Below are positions 23,601-33,870 of a stretch of DNA of 64,000 nt, in pieces; position 1 is the first letter of the stretch; each line of letters starts with the position of its first letter. Source of the DNA: Tridacna crocea (lineage: Eukaryota > Mollusca > Bivalvia > Cardiida > Cardiidae); assembly GCA_943736015.1 (NCBI GenBank), contig OX031057.1, forward strand, positions 56,998,001 to 57,062,000, written 5' to 3'. The position numbers were made by a program, and so were the translations under genes. The notes under the pieces are model-generated. The model made no database searches. It saw nothing but the letters and a program-made list of their open reading frames with translations, and was not told where the DNA came from.

Positions 23601-26600
23601 TTTTCCAAATGCTGGCAGATACTGTAGCTGAATTTTGGTGTATATGTCACACACCATGAATTACAGATCAAGGTCCGCTCCTGATAAGTTTGCTTATGCA
23701 TGCATGTTTCATTGTTAATCCTTGTAAAACCCATACATTACGGACAAAAAATAGCTGTTTTTTTTCTGTGATAGGGTAGAAACCATTGACTGAATAGGAG
23801 AAAATGCTGTTTACCTGTGTTCTTTTCTTTTCTCACAATGTTTTCATAAGTCTCCTTTATTGAGGTCATGCAAAAGTTGGCATTGTGTGTCTTCCTTGAA
23901 CAAAACACACAAAAAAACATGGTAAGAACACGCAATGTAGTTAAAGTCTGTTTAAATCTAGAAGCAGACTTGTGCTGCCATATGTAACATGGGAGGATCC
24001 AGATATCTTTCTCAGGGAGGGTCCCACCGAAAATGCACTTGTCTTATTATATGATACTTTGATTTCCGGATTTCAGTGGATGTAAGCCGTTTACAAGAAA
24101 AGTCAACATTTTAACCATGGGGAGGTCTCCACATTTAGAACCCTTTTTTTTTTTAATTTATTACTGTATTTTACATAAATGCTGTGCAATATCAAACCAG
24201 TACCATTTCACGAATCCGATAACCACATTTTTGCCAAAATTCCAGGAGGGGGGGGGGTCCAGACCACGGTTCCCCCCCCCCCCCCAGATCTACTCATGTG
24301 TAATGTAAGCATTTTTGTAAGCCTACCTTGAGTGAAAAACATTTGAATCTAATTATCACTTTTGGATATGTCTTGCTTATCAAAGAAAAAAAAAAATGAA
24401 ATTGAGAGAGGGATTTTTTCTATACCTGTTGACTCACAGGAAAATTACCTGACCATTGACTTGAGTGTTGATAGTTTGTAATTTTATGACCCTATTGATG
24501 GAGAGTCACTCATTACTTCAATCCCTAACATTTCTCATCAGATTCCAAGTAATGTCCAGAGTGATGAGGAAAGAAAAAAAACTTCTTCACGGCTGTAAGG
24601 AGGACCAACCACAATTTTGATTTTAAAACATAGCTAGGACTTTTTAAAATTTAAATGAATTAAACCTAACAAGGTTTACAGAGACTCAATCTATACAGCC
24701 AATAAACTAGTTGATAGGAAGGAAAAGGTGTATGGTATTCTGAAAATAGAATGTCAAAAATAGAACACTGCAATGTAGATTTTGCTTGAGTTGCTGTTGT
24801 GAGGAAGGCAATGATTGATTTCAAGATATTTTAATCCTTTGGGTTACCATCTACCATTGTAATTTATTGAAAAAAATACTTGTACAGAATATCTCCAGCT
24901 GTTGCCCTCATGGATTTTTTAATGTGCCTAATAACTCACAACTGTGGTTTATTGAATGATAAACCACAATGGAAAGAAGATTATTTCTTAACTGATCCAT
25001 AAAATCCAGTTTGTCTAACAAGCAACTAAGTTATTTTGTAGAATCATGATCTTTAGACATGAAGAAAATTTTCTGATATCAAAAGGGTTTGATTCATGTC
25101 AGGCTGGGCTTACAACTCGGGCTGACATGGGTCGATACTTTGTGCAAACACATTAACCCTTTACCAAACAATCCCTGGTTTTACGGCCCTGAGATAGAAC
25201 CCTTTGGAAAACATTGTGGGAAAAGGAGAAAATGCTGGTAACCAGCATTTTCTCCTTTTCCTACAATGTTTTCTACCATGCTGGAAACAAATTTCAATTA
25301 TGGGTTATGTTTATTTTGTCGTCTGCAAGTGCCGTCAAGTTGGACTGGTCCAAAATTTTGTCGTTTGGGAAAGGGTTAAAGCCCTTTTCACAGAGCAACG
25401 TTCAAATGTTTCAAGCTATGTTTGTGATCAATTTTTGTTCCAGCTACTACATAGAAAGAGGTGTGTGTTTCAAGCTATGTTTTTGATCAATTTTTGTTCC
25501 AGCTACTATATAGAGAGAGGTGTGTGCTACCTTGTACTGTGTGATAAAACATTCTCCAAAAGACTAGCCTATGCGTTTCTAGAAGATTTACAAACAGAAT
25601 TTGCATCAACCTACGCCTCAAAGTTTGAAACAGTTTCGAGGCCCTACAGTTTTATTGAATTTGGTATGTGTGTCAGTACATGTATATTATTATTTCTGTG
25701 AGTGTCAGTCTACTTTGTTTGGCAGTCTACCAGAGTTTCAGAATCCTTCTTTGAGAAGCTCTTGTGTATATTTGGTACATGTTTGAAAACGAAATACATG
25801 TAGCATAGTGACCCAACATGAAGTTGTCAGGACATGCATGGTAATCTGTAAATTTGACAAATAACCCATAGCTAGAGGAACAAGGTAGACATGAAAACCT
25901 TTACCTACTTACAAGACATGCCAACAGGACACTGCATGGCACTAAAATGAGTACCATTCTGTTGGCATAGACAGTTGCCTTTGATTGCTCTTCATATTTG
26001 AAGAAAATGAGTTTTGTTCTAATTCTAAATTATGTAAAGTGTGCCACTTATGTAAATAAAGGTATTGTTTGCAATCTATGTTCACAAATATGAGTTTGAA
26101 CCCAAAATACATGTATACACGAACTGATTTAGATATTGGTCTCGGTGTAGATTCAGAAGGTAGTCATATGACATATCATCTTGGGCAATCAGAAGGCTGG
26201 TTTTGAGAATGTCTTCAGAATGAGAAATTGATCTAGAACAGTTGGTAAATGCCTCTCTGAACCGTCTACCACACAATCCTGAACTTGTAAAAAGTTAATT
26301 TCTAATGAATGTGGATTATGAAATAATAATCTAAAACTCCAAATTGTGTAAGTTTTTTAGTGACTCAGGGTACTTATGGTTAGTTACTGGTACAAGTAAA
26401 TTTCTTATTTGTCATATACCGGCACATGGGAAGAACATTTGGCAGTATATAAGATTTGTAATCAGCAGTACCTGGTTTGAATCTATAGCTTGGTGAATTT
26501 CTTTGGATAGATTGAAGATTGTAATTGCAACTACTGATTCGTTCATCCATGGTTATGTGGGAAAGCGGCCAGTGGTTTGGGAAGAATTTTGTGCTAAGTA

Positions 26601-29600
26601 TTTGTTACAAAAACTACAGGAAGGTATGGTGGTCTGGCTGCTATATAACTTGAATGATAGAAACAGCTTAAACACCATACAAACAAAACCAAACTACCAA
26701 AGACATGAAATAAAGGATTTTTTCCTTTGAAAAGAAAATACAGTTACAGATTCTTTTCCCCCCATCCCCCCACCTCCCACCCCTCATGTAGATTTGTCAG
26801 GCAATCACTTTGGAATCACAAAACAAACACTTTGGAATCACAAAACAAATCACTTTGGAATAGCATGAAAGGCATAAAACACTAAATCTTGGATGTTTGT
26901 ATTGTGCTTTATGGTATTTTCAATAATATTTCCTTTATATCTCTGGCACCATGACCCCTTCACTGTGCCTGCCTGTTTGCCATGAGCTGCAACTTGTGTT
27001 GTTTGATAACAGGATCCTGGTGGTTGAGTGGATTTAGAGTATGGCCATTTTATAGCGCCCTTTTCACAACACACTACTTTAGTCTGGAATTTCAAAAATT
27101 GGTCGCGAAATTTTGATCAGTCAAGAAACATGGCTTTGGTGAATGGGGCTATTTGCACTACAGGGACATAAAGAGGAATTTTTTAATTTTTCTTCCCTGG
27201 AGCAGTTGGTCAGATTTTGAAATAATTTCACAGAAATGTTCCTAGGATGACCCTTTTTAAAAATTATTAGGGAAATTTTTATCCATCGAAAGTAACAGCC
27301 AACTGTTGGCACCTGCATAAGCAAGAAATTGTCCTTGGGTGATCTATCCAAAAATTTATTTGCAGAATTCTGATTCATCAAAATCATTGCTGTGGTGATG
27401 ATAATAGGGGTGGTGACGGATTTTGAAATGACTTTACAGGTGACCTTTTCAAAATTGCTTGGCAAAATAATGATTTTGTTTCCAAAGTTTCACTACCTCA
27501 AAAACGTTGTCTACACATGTCATATTCTTCAAAGATTCGACATGTCTTATATGATGGATGCATCACTAGCCTTGATATCGGGAATCTGTAGTATTATGCT
27601 CTATAAAGTAGCAATGTAGAAAATGGCTTTTATCAATACTTTTGAGGAGAAATCAGGCCTGTTTTAGCTCCAGATTTCTCTAAACTGCTAATCATAGCTG
27701 AGTGAATTGCACAAGGTAGTGTTTTGTTGAGTAAACCTTTATTTTAGTTCGAAATTCAAAGAAAGAGTTGTCGCGTAGGAAAGTGGTTCAATTCTCTACC
27801 CAGGATGCCCAAATTAGATAGATGAGTATTTAGATGAGTATTTATAGAATGCCATCTAGCAGGAGATAATGCCTCAAAAAAGATTAGCTGTGGTCATCTC
27901 AAAAATTGTCTTGGCCCTCTTGTTCAATAAAAGTATGGCGACATTGAATGGTCAAATGAATTGAGAATGAGTCTTACGCATTTTGAGAACACACATAATT
28001 TTTCTTAATTAAACTCTTTCACAATGTAAATGTAATATATTCAAACTTTTTTTCAGTGTAAAATCCGACTTTTACCATCTTTTAACACAGGTGTGTGCGC
28101 TAAATGACCAAAGCTGTTGATGCACCATAAAACAACATTCATTCATTCTTGCACCTACCCATGCTTTCCTTGAGGCTAAATTAATCCATTATCACACAAT
28201 CCCTACTTTTGACACCCTTGAGAAAGAAGCCTTTAGAAAACATTGTAGGAACAGGAGAAAATGCTGGTTACCAGCATTTTCTCCTTTTCCCACAATGTTT
28301 TCTACCCTTCACAAAACAAGTTTGAAATTTTTCAGTCACTTTAATTTTGTCATCTGCAAATACTTTAAATTTGGACAAACCTAAAATCTTTTCGTTTGAT
28401 AATGAGTTAACAAGTGCTTTGCTTGGTACATGTATTTTTCCTAAGCCACTTTTTACCTCATCTTAATTCAAAGTGCTCAAGGTGAGCTGTTATGATTGTG
28501 CTGTGTCCAAGGTACAGCGCCTGTGTTGCTTTGTCAACTTAAACCTTGGGTGAGCTCTATTGGCCACATTGTCAGTACGATACTCTTGAAATCTGGTCAG
28601 AGTACTTGTCTCAATGGATCTTGGACAAGTTCGATAATGGGTCATATTGAGTCAGTGTGTCAAATCTTAGAAAATCCTTTTGTAGGCTCTAGAGGCCACA
28701 TTTTATGTCCAATACATGTACTTATCAAGGTCGGTCAGAATCTTTATTTTGATAATATCTTCAATGGAAAATGGGCTGTGTTTGGCTAAAGGGTATGTAA
28801 CTGAGAAAAATTCTTAAAAAAAGAACTGTACACAAGCTAGAGGCATAATTTTCAGTACAACAATTATGAAAGTTCAGTAGAATATTTTCATATCTCGAAA
28901 GGGATTGAACATGGGTCATGTTTGGTCAAAAGACTCAGGTGAGGGATTTTTTTTTTACAGATACATACATACAGAAAGTTAGAAAGAATTACATGGATTC
29001 GAGGGCCAGGAAGAATCTTTCCTCAATTAATACAGAACTACAGGATGTACAAAGAATTATGGTCCAGAATATAGATGATGTTTTACAAAGAGGAGATTCA
29101 CTCTCAGGTAGGGCCTATAGGGGTGCAGACAATTTCCAACTTTTTAAGTTCACCTGAGCAGGAAGGGCTCAAGGTGAGCTACTGTTATCATGCTATGTCT
29201 GTCCTCAACTTTTACCATGTGTATGCTCTAGAAGCCATGTTTTTCAGTCTAATACTCATGAAAATTGGCCAGAATGTTTGTCTTGATGATATCTAGGACA
29301 ATGTGAAGAAAGGGAATGTAAGCCCAAAAAGAAGGTCACTTGGTCGAATCTTCGATAAACCTTGTGTACTCTAGAAGCCACATTTTCATCCCAATAAAGA
29401 TGAATGTTCTCAAAGGTACAAAGAGTAGTTTAGGGATTCAGAGCCATCATAACCTTCATGTTAACTTTCCTTAAACTCTTTTATGACACAAGAAAAATTT
29501 AGACCGGTCCAAATTGAAGCATTTGCAGACGTCAAAATAAAGGTGACTGAAAAATTGAAATTTATTCTGGGAAGGGTAGAAAACACTGTGGGAAAAGGAG

Positions 29601-30691
29601 AAAATGCTGGTTACCAGCATTTTCTCCTTTTCCCACAGTGTTTTCAGAAGGCTTCTTTCTTGGGGGCATCAAAAGTAGGGATTGTGTGGTAATGAGTTAA
29701 CTCCTTACCAAAATTTCAGACTCACCAAATTCAATGCACTCGCATGGAACAACATACTGACTCAAAAATTGTAATTTGCTCGTGGAAGGCTAGAAAAGAT
29801 AACAGGAAAAGGAGAAGATGGTGGTTACCCACATCTCTTTTTCAAAACAGTATTTTCAAAAGGCTTATTTATGTACCTAGAGTTATCAAAACTCTGGATG
29901 GCATGGTGAATGGGTAAAGACGGTATATAGATATGGGACAATTCCTAATTTGGTGTACAAATTTTTTATTATATACCTAGCAGTGAAATCCTGGAATTAT
30001 CCAGTGTAATAAATTTTGATATCATCAAAAGTGACGATATCAACTTTCACTTTCACTTCCTCTAGTAATTTAGGAACTACTTTTTTTTTTCAGTTTTAAG
30101 CACTTCTAGATAGTGTTAATTGAAAGTTCTATATTTTCAACCAGACGATCCAACTACTTTTCTCAGTTTAATTAAGAATAATAATGTTAATAAGGTCTAT
30201 AATATATAGAATAATCAGCTGGTTATTTTTGATATGAAAAATATCTCACTCCGATGCGTTGTAAGGTGTTAAAAAAAAAAACTCATGCTGCGCACTCGTT
30301 TTTTCAATGCCAAACAATGCATCCTTGTAAGATATTTTCCATACCAAAAATAAGGAGTTGATTATAATCCTCTATGTATCCAATCAGACATTGTGTTATG
30401 TATAGATTCAAAATTGGACGTAGAATCTAAGAATGCAATTTGGATGTTTGGTGAATATGGGCGTGAATTACTACCAACTTTTTGAACTGCAAGGTTTTAT
30501 TGACTTCCAATGTTTTTTTGTTTCGTTTATTTTCAGTGCTAGATTCCAAAGCAAGCAACTTATACGACATGTCCTCTAAGTATAAAAAAGACGCCAAATA
30601 CCTGAACTTGCGATCATCCTACGCGAAAATAGCTGCCATTGTGCTAGTCATAATAGTGTTCTTGTTATTTATTCGATATTGGATTTTATGA
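11569..30691 (+). CDS. SEC22B: Vesicle-trafficking R-SNARE Sec22b (five coding exons)
   Basis: Joined exons 11569-11643, 22815-22930, 25503-25663, 28961-29107 and 30537-30691 give 654 nt, that is 217 residues plus stop, against about 215 in vertebrate Sec22b. All introns are GT-AG and the phases (0, 2, 1, 1) close exactly. The product is the R-SNARE that drives fusion in ER-Golgi transport in both directions. An N-terminal longin domain (about 1-125) starts [20 protein letters not shown], followed by the R-SNARE helix (about 134-195) with the zero-layer arginine R161 in [11 protein letters not shown]-terminal transmembrane anchor spans 198-217 ([20 protein letters not shown]). Introns are 11.2, 2.6, 3.3 and 1.4 kb and packed with repeats: a tandem array in intron 1, a SINE beside the exon 2 acceptor, and a duplicated acceptor at exon 3. 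The coding sequence itself is intact, so the gene is probably functional. Confidence 0.96.
11704..19429. repeat. Tandem array, 1768-bp period, alternating A and B modules
   Basis: Four complete 1768-bp periods plus a final 654 bp. Module A (654 bp, GGTAGCAGTACACGG...TTGTGCC) occurs at 11704-12357, 13472-14125, 15240-15893, 17008-17661 and 18776-19429. Module B (1106 bp, GGCAGAAATG...CCACTTACC) fills the four gaps. Every A/B and B/A junction is the tetranucleotide TTAA inside CCTTAAGG. The array therefore starts and ends with a complete A. Copies differ at only a handful of positions (for example 11992, 13422, 15193 and 15726), so amplification is recent or homogenised. Short open frames that recur with the period (97, 73 and 117 codons) show no recognisable domain and are not annotated as genes. 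No tRNA, rRNA or histone sequence was seen. Confidence 0.92.
19850..19930. mobile_element. Degenerate palindromic MITE fragment
   Basis: Contains ACACTGTTGGAAAATGAGAA and the matching inverted arm TTTTTCCTACAGTGTTTTC, without TTAA ends. Confidence 0.6.
19935..20085 (+). mobile_element. SINE 3' part
   Basis: Body and tail of the tRNA-SINE family (AGTGGCTTAGAAAGAATATT, then ACTGAAATACTGTTAAAA and GGGCGTTAAACACCATTC) without a tRNA head. Confidence 0.65.
20113..20325 (+). mobile_element. tRNA-derived SINE
   Basis: Head resembles a tRNA with an A box in CATAGCTCAGTCAGT and a B box GTTCGATCC. The shared body GAAAGTAGCCAGTGGCTTGG and AATATTGTGCGGAGAACTGG follows. The head would not fold as a functional tRNA because spacing and stems are off, so it is called a SINE. 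Confidence 0.8.
20561..20583. repeat. (GACA)n microsatellite
   Basis: Five to six GACA units followed by GATA. Confidence 0.85.
21660..22323 (+). mobile_element. Satellite-bearing element, 3' part (AGGTGAGC/GGGCC family)
   Basis: About three and a half diverged units of roughly 170 bp (key words AACATGGCTCTGGTGAATGG and CAGAGATGTTCCTT) are followed by the family's 3' end, TTCAGGTGAGTGATCCAGGG then CTATCATGGCCCTCTT. The 5' end is missing. Confidence 0.7.
22623..22788 (+). mobile_element. 5'-truncated SINE beside the SEC22B exon 2 acceptor
   Basis: SINE body and 3' end (GTGGCTTTGGAAAGAAAGTA, then TTAAAGCGGCGTTAAACTCC and a short CTACAA tail). It is flanked by perfect 12-bp direct repeats ACATGAATTTGA at 22611-22622 and 22789-22800. 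Only 14 bp separate the right repeat from exon 2, so the insertion split the original branch-point region. Confidence 0.85.
22815..22930 (+). CDS. SEC22B: SEC22B exon 2
   Basis: Longin-domain exon, residues 26-63 plus two bases of codon 64: [20 protein letters not shown] then [18 protein letters not shown]. Acceptor TACTTTGCAG, donor GTATAC at 22931. Vertebrate Sec22b has the matching [13 protein letters not shown] segment. Confidence 0.94.
22950..23178 (+). mobile_element. TTAA-flanked palindromic MITE (SEC22B intron 2)
   Basis: Near full-length copy of the window's commonest repeat: TTAA, end ACCATTACCACACA, a central 67-bp near-perfect palindrome with arms GAAAACATTGTGGGAAAAGG, and end TTTGGTAATGAG before TTAA. 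The TTAA target and C-rich ends suggest piggyBac-type mobilisation. It begins 19 bp after the exon 2 donor. Confidence 0.88.
23740..23850. mobile_element. Degenerate palindromic MITE
   Basis: Retains ATAGGAGAAAATGCTG and a TCTCACAATGTTTTC arm, with eroded ends. Confidence 0.55.
24240..24290. repeat. G-run facing C-run
   Basis: A run of about ten G and, some fifteen bases later, a run of about fourteen C. Together they could form a hairpin; each alone could form a quadruplex or i-motif. Confidence 0.7.
25153..25379 (+). mobile_element. TTAA-flanked palindromic MITE (SEC22B intron 2)
   Basis: Complete copy from TTAACCCTTTACCAAACA to GTTTGGGAAAGGGTTAA, with central palindrome. It ends about 120 bp before exon 3. 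Confidence 0.9.
25407..25524 (+). repeat. 59-bp tandem duplication of the SEC22B exon 3 splice acceptor
   Basis: Units 25407-25465 and 25466-25524 each contain TGTTTCAAGCTATGTTT, a pyrimidine tract ending TTTTTGTTCCAG, and the first 24 bases of the exon (CTACTAYATAGARAGAGG then TGTGTG). The downstream AG (25501-25502) gives the correct protein. The upstream AG (25442-25443) would add 59 nt, shift the frame and stop soon after. Confidence 0.92.
25503..25663 (+). CDS. SEC22B: SEC22B exon 3
   Basis: Residues 64-117 and the first base of 118: (H)[53 protein letters not shown]. It matches the end of the Sec22 longin domain. Donor GTATGT at 25664. Confidence 0.95.
26440..26695 (+). mobile_element. 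Diverged SINE (SEC22B intron 3)
   Basis: Body words TTATGTGGGAAAGCGGCCAG and GAATTTTGTGCTAAGTATTTG, and tail AACAGCTTAAACACCATAC, of the tRNA-SINE family. The promoter is reduced to a B-box-like GGTTTGAATC. Confidence 0.65.
27070..27930 (+). mobile_element. Satellite-bearing element fragment, split by a 330-bp repeat
   Basis: Diverged units of the AACATGGCT...GATGTTCC family at 27070-27490 and its 3' end (GTCTTGGCCCTCTTGTT) near 27930, separated by the repeat at 27510-27870. Confidence 0.6.
27510..27870 (+). repeat. 330-bp interspersed repeat, copy 1
   Basis: Begins near CATATTCTTCAAAGATTCGA and ends near GAATGCCATCTAGCAGGAGA. It matches 61985-62330 (same strand) and 59060-59410 (opposite strand). 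Internal landmarks are TGAGTGAATTGCACAAGGTA and GTTGTCGCGTAGGAAAGTGG. Type unknown. Confidence 0.75.
28181..28410 (+). mobile_element. TTAA-flanked palindromic MITE (SEC22B intron 3)
   Basis: Complete copy, TTAATCCATTATCACACA to TTTGATAATGAGTTAA. Confidence 0.88.
28462..28950 (+). mobile_element. Satellite-bearing element ending at the SEC22B exon 4 acceptor
   Basis: 5' remnant GTGCTCAAGGTGAGCTGTTA, two to three diverged 145-bp units of the GCTCTAGAGGCCACATTTT type, and a 3' remnant GACTCAGGTGAGGGATT that runs directly into the T-tract and AG of exon 4. Confidence 0.7.
28961..29107 (+). CDS. SEC22B: SEC22B exon 4
   Basis: Residues 118-166 plus one base of 167: [49 protein letters not shown]. 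It starts the R-SNARE helix and holds the zero-layer arginine. Acceptor TTTTTTTACAG, donor GTAGGG at 29108. Confidence 0.95.
29146..29459 (+). mobile_element. Truncated satellite-bearing element (SEC22B intron 4)
   Basis: Starts with the family hairpin CACCTGAGCAGGAAGGGC then TCAAGGTGAGCT, carries about one and a half 145-bp units, and ends near a decayed CAGAGCCATCATAACC. Confidence 0.7.
29471..29700 (-). mobile_element. TTAA-flanked palindromic MITE (SEC22B intron 4)
   Basis: Complete copy in inverse orientation; right end GTGTGGTAATGAGTTAA, palindrome arms GGAAAAGGAGAAAATGCTGG. Confidence 0.88.
29697..29918 (-). mobile_element. Degenerate MITE sharing a TTAA with its neighbour
   Basis: Begins at the same TTAA that ends the previous copy; the arms GGAAAAGGAGAAGATGGTGG are recognisable and the right end is eroded to GAATGGGTAAAG. 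Confidence 0.7.
30537..30691 (+). CDS. SEC22B: SEC22B exon 5 (last coding exon)
   Basis: Residues 167-217 and [54 protein letters not shown]. It is the end of the SNARE helix and the tail anchor. Acceptor TTTATTTTCAG. Confidence 0.95.
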
Positions 30692-30911
30692 TTTGTGCCT
30701 GCATCAGAGACAGAATCCAAGTTATCATGTTTCATACCAGTAAGGTGAAGGATAATCCAATCATGAAAGATAAAATTATCTTCTTTCTGTTTTTGCTTTG
30801 TTAGATTTTTTATTGTTTGACTGTAACATCTTCATCTTTCGAGGGCCAAGTGAAGAAAGAGACATTATTCAGTTTTGTAGAAGTTTACCCTTTACTTATC
30901 AATCCTCTGTT

Positions 30912-31133
30912 TTAACCCATTACAACACAATCCCTACTTTTGACGCCCCTGAGAAAGATGCCTTTAGAAAACATTGTGGGAAAAGGAGAAAATGCTGGTT
31001 ACCAGCATTTTCTCCTTTTCCCACAATGTTTTTTACCCTTCACAAAATAAATTTCAAATTTCCAGTCACTTTTATTTTGTCGTCTGCTTCTAATTTGGGC
31101 CAGCCTAAAATATGTCGTTTGGTAATGAGTTAA
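30912..31133 (+). mobile_element. TTAA-flanked palindromic MITE downstream of SEC22B
   Basis: Complete copy 221 bp after the stop codon. It carries the first AATAAA (31046-31051) found downstream of the SEC22B stop. Confidence 0.88.
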
Positions 31134-31139
31134 CAGTTA

Positions 31140-31670
31140 TGAGGAAGAAGGCTTCTCAAATAAAATTCTTTGAAAAGTAGAAAAAGCAGGTAGTCTGAAT
31201 TGTCCTTTTTTCACACATTGTTCTCTATTATTTCAAGGACACAATTGATCTTCTGAAAAAAAAAAAAAGATTGGTTGTGTGCAAATATGGTATTTTTGGT
31301 AATTTGTTTAAGTAAAATATTTTGTTGTATGATGAAGGGTAAATTTACTACAGTTTTCAAACTGTTTTTAGCCAGAGCATCTGATCAGTGTAAGTTCAAT
31401 GTGCTGACTCATTTTGTTCTACGCTGACTTGTAAAATGATTGGAACTTGAAAAACTAACATCACATCATATGAAATGAGATCTTGAGAAATGAAACATAA
31501 TACATGTAGTTTGTATATCTTAATATTTTTTGTTCTTTTTTTTAAGTTCGAGTCTGAAACAAGTATGGCTTTAGAAAATAATAATAGCAGTAGTGCCTAT
31601 TGGTCATATGAGAATTGATCAGAACTGATGACATTGCTCATATGAGCAATCGGAACTGGTCTTTCACTCC
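31140..31670. other. No gene recognised
   Basis: AT-rich intergenic sequence with an A-run near 31258 and only faint MITE-like words (TTTTTCACACATTGTT). Confidence 0.4.
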
Positions 31671-31673
31671 TTT

Positions 31674-31780
31674 TTAACCCTTACCACATATATCCAAATT
31701 TTGATTACCTTGATGAAGTAAGCAATAGAAAATACCATGGGAAAAGGAAAAATGCTGGTAACCAGCATTGTCTCCTTTTT
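31674..31780 (+). mobile_element. MITE left half, cut by the following satellite element
   Basis: Left end TTAACCCTTACCACA and central palindrome, then an abrupt switch to CGGCCGGCAAATACGGGAGG. Confidence 0.75.
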
Positions 31781-33530
31781 ATACGGCCGGCAAATACGGG
31801 AGGTATTATGGGATCACCCATGGCTAACGGGCAGGCGGGCGGGCAGGCAGTTGGCGTTTAGTTCTTTGTCCAGAGCATAACTTTGTCCTCTCAAGTTCGA
31901 TTGACTTGAAACTTGGCATTTGTGTTTGTTGCAACAATACAGAGTGCAGTGCGAAAGAACCATAACTCTACCTTGTCTTTGAGTTATTTCCCTGTGATCG
32001 TCATTTTTACATCATTTTCTGCTTGTCTGGAGCATAACTTTTGTCATCATCGGTCCAGTTGACTTGAAACTTAGCATTTGTGTTTGTTGTAATGATACAG
32101 AGTGCAGTGTGAAAAAAACATAACTCTACCTTGTGCTGTCTTGGAGTTATTTCCCTTTGTCATTTTTACAAACTTTTCTGCTTGTTTGGAGCATAACTTT
32201 GTCATCTTTAGTCTGATTGACTTGAAACTTTGTATTTGTGATTGTTGCAGTAATATGGAGTGCAATGCGAAAGAACCATAACTCTACCTTTTACTGTCTG
32301 AGTTATTTCCCTTTGATCCTCAGTTTTACATCGTTTTCTGCTTGTCTTGAGCATAACTTTGTCATCGCCGGTCAGATCGACTTGAAACTTGGCAGTTTTT
32401 GTTTGTTGCAATAATAAAGAGTGCACTGCGAAAGAACAATAACTCTTCCTCATGCTGTCTTTGAGTTATAACCCTTTGATTGTCTTTTTACTGACTTTTC
32501 TGCTTGTCCAGAGCATAGCTATATCATCTCCAGTCCGACTGACTTGAAACTTGGCATTTGTGTTTGTTGCAATAATACAGAGTGCATTGTGAAAGAACCA
32601 TAACCCTACCTCAGGCTGCCTTTGAGCTATTTCCCTTTGATCATCATTTTTACAGCACTTTGTGCATGTATGGAGCATAGCTTTGTCATTTTTAGTCTGA
32701 ACATCTTCAAATTTGGAATGCATGATTGTTGAAAAATTATGGAGTGCAGTGTATAAGAATCATAACTCTTCCTAGCATGAATTTTGAGTTTTTCACCCTT
32801 AGATCTTCATTTTTATAGCATTTCTTGCTTGTCTGGAGCATTACTTTGTCATCTTAAGTAGGAATGACTTGAAATATTGTATGATTATTTGTTGCAATAT
32901 TTGGAAATGCAGTATGCAAGAAATGTAACTCTATCTCATGCTGTCTTTGAGTTGTTTACCTTTGATTGTCATTTTTACATCATTTAGTGCTTGTCCAGAA
33001 TATAACTTTGTCATCTCAAGTCAGAACAACTTCAAACTTGGTATGCATGTTTGTTGCGATATTATGGAGTACAGTGCACAAGAACAGTAACCTTACCTAG
33101 AGCAGATTTTGAGTAATTCCACTTTGGTCTTCATTTTTACAGTATTTCTTGCTTGTCTGGAAGGGAACTTTGTCACCTCAAGTTAAATTGACTTGAGACT
33201 TGGTAAACATGTTTGTCACAGTTACGAAAAGTGTAATGTACTGGAACCGTAACATTACCTAGTGCCCTTTTGGAATTATTCCCTATTCATTATTGTTTTG
33301 TTTTTTTTACAGCTTTTTATGCTTCTCTACAATATAAGTTTGTATTTTCAAGTTGGAATGACCTGAAATTTTATATGCATGTTTCCTTAATATTAGAGGA
33401 GACAATCAGGCCTATTTCAAATAGAGGAGACATTTATGCCTATTTCAGTCACTTACATGATTTTTGCTCCACTACTATTTTCTTCTACCCCCTTATTATT
33501 CCCCCTTGATAACTGGCGATGGGATGGGTG
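31781..33530 (+). mobile_element. Satellite-bearing element with about ten 161-bp units
   Basis: 5' part GGGATCACCCATGGCTAACG and a GGCG/GGCA-rich stretch. Then about ten diverged units of roughly 161 bp, each with GCATAACTTTGTCATCTC-like, TTGACTTGAAACTTGGCATT-like and AGAGTGCAGTGCGAAAGAAC-like words. The 3' part ends near CTGGCGATGGGATGGG. The same architecture recurs at 41458-42310 with a different unit. No coding sequence. Confidence 0.75.
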
Positions 33531-33539
33531 TATCTTGGG

Positions 33540-33870
33540 ACAATTTGTGACCATTTCAGATACAGGCATTATCCTTTTCGCTAAAGTGTAGTTGAAATCT
33601 GCAAATGGTTTCAACTTACACAAGTCTAAAATGCATGTATGGTTATGTGATAAAGAGTTTGATGTAAAAAATTTACGTAGCAACAAAATCACTGATTCAA
33701 ACTTAAAGAATTTGCAGACCTCAGAATACATATGACTGAAACAATGAAGTTTGTTTTGGCAGTGACAGAAAAAATTGTGAAAAAACCCCTGGTTTTCCCA
33801 TAGTGATTTGAAAGCGCCCCTTTATCAGGGTTGTTTAAAGTTGAGAATGTGTGGTAAAGGAATTAGGCAA
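33540..33870 (-). mobile_element. Degenerate palindromic MITEs
   Basis: MITE-like ends and GCAGACCTCAGAATACATATGA-type internal sequence are recognisable (best at 33685-33862, right end GTGTGGTAAAGGAATTA), but the palindrome is eroded. Confidence 0.5.

Noticed and set aside
25204-25502. Longer exon 3 open frame starting in the MITE
   Set aside because: The frame runs by chance through the MITE palindrome; homology to Sec22 begins only after the AG.
31860-33330. CRISPR-like regular repeat spacing
   Set aside because: Units of about 161 bp are repeated in full without unique spacers, in a eukaryotic context; this is a satellite.
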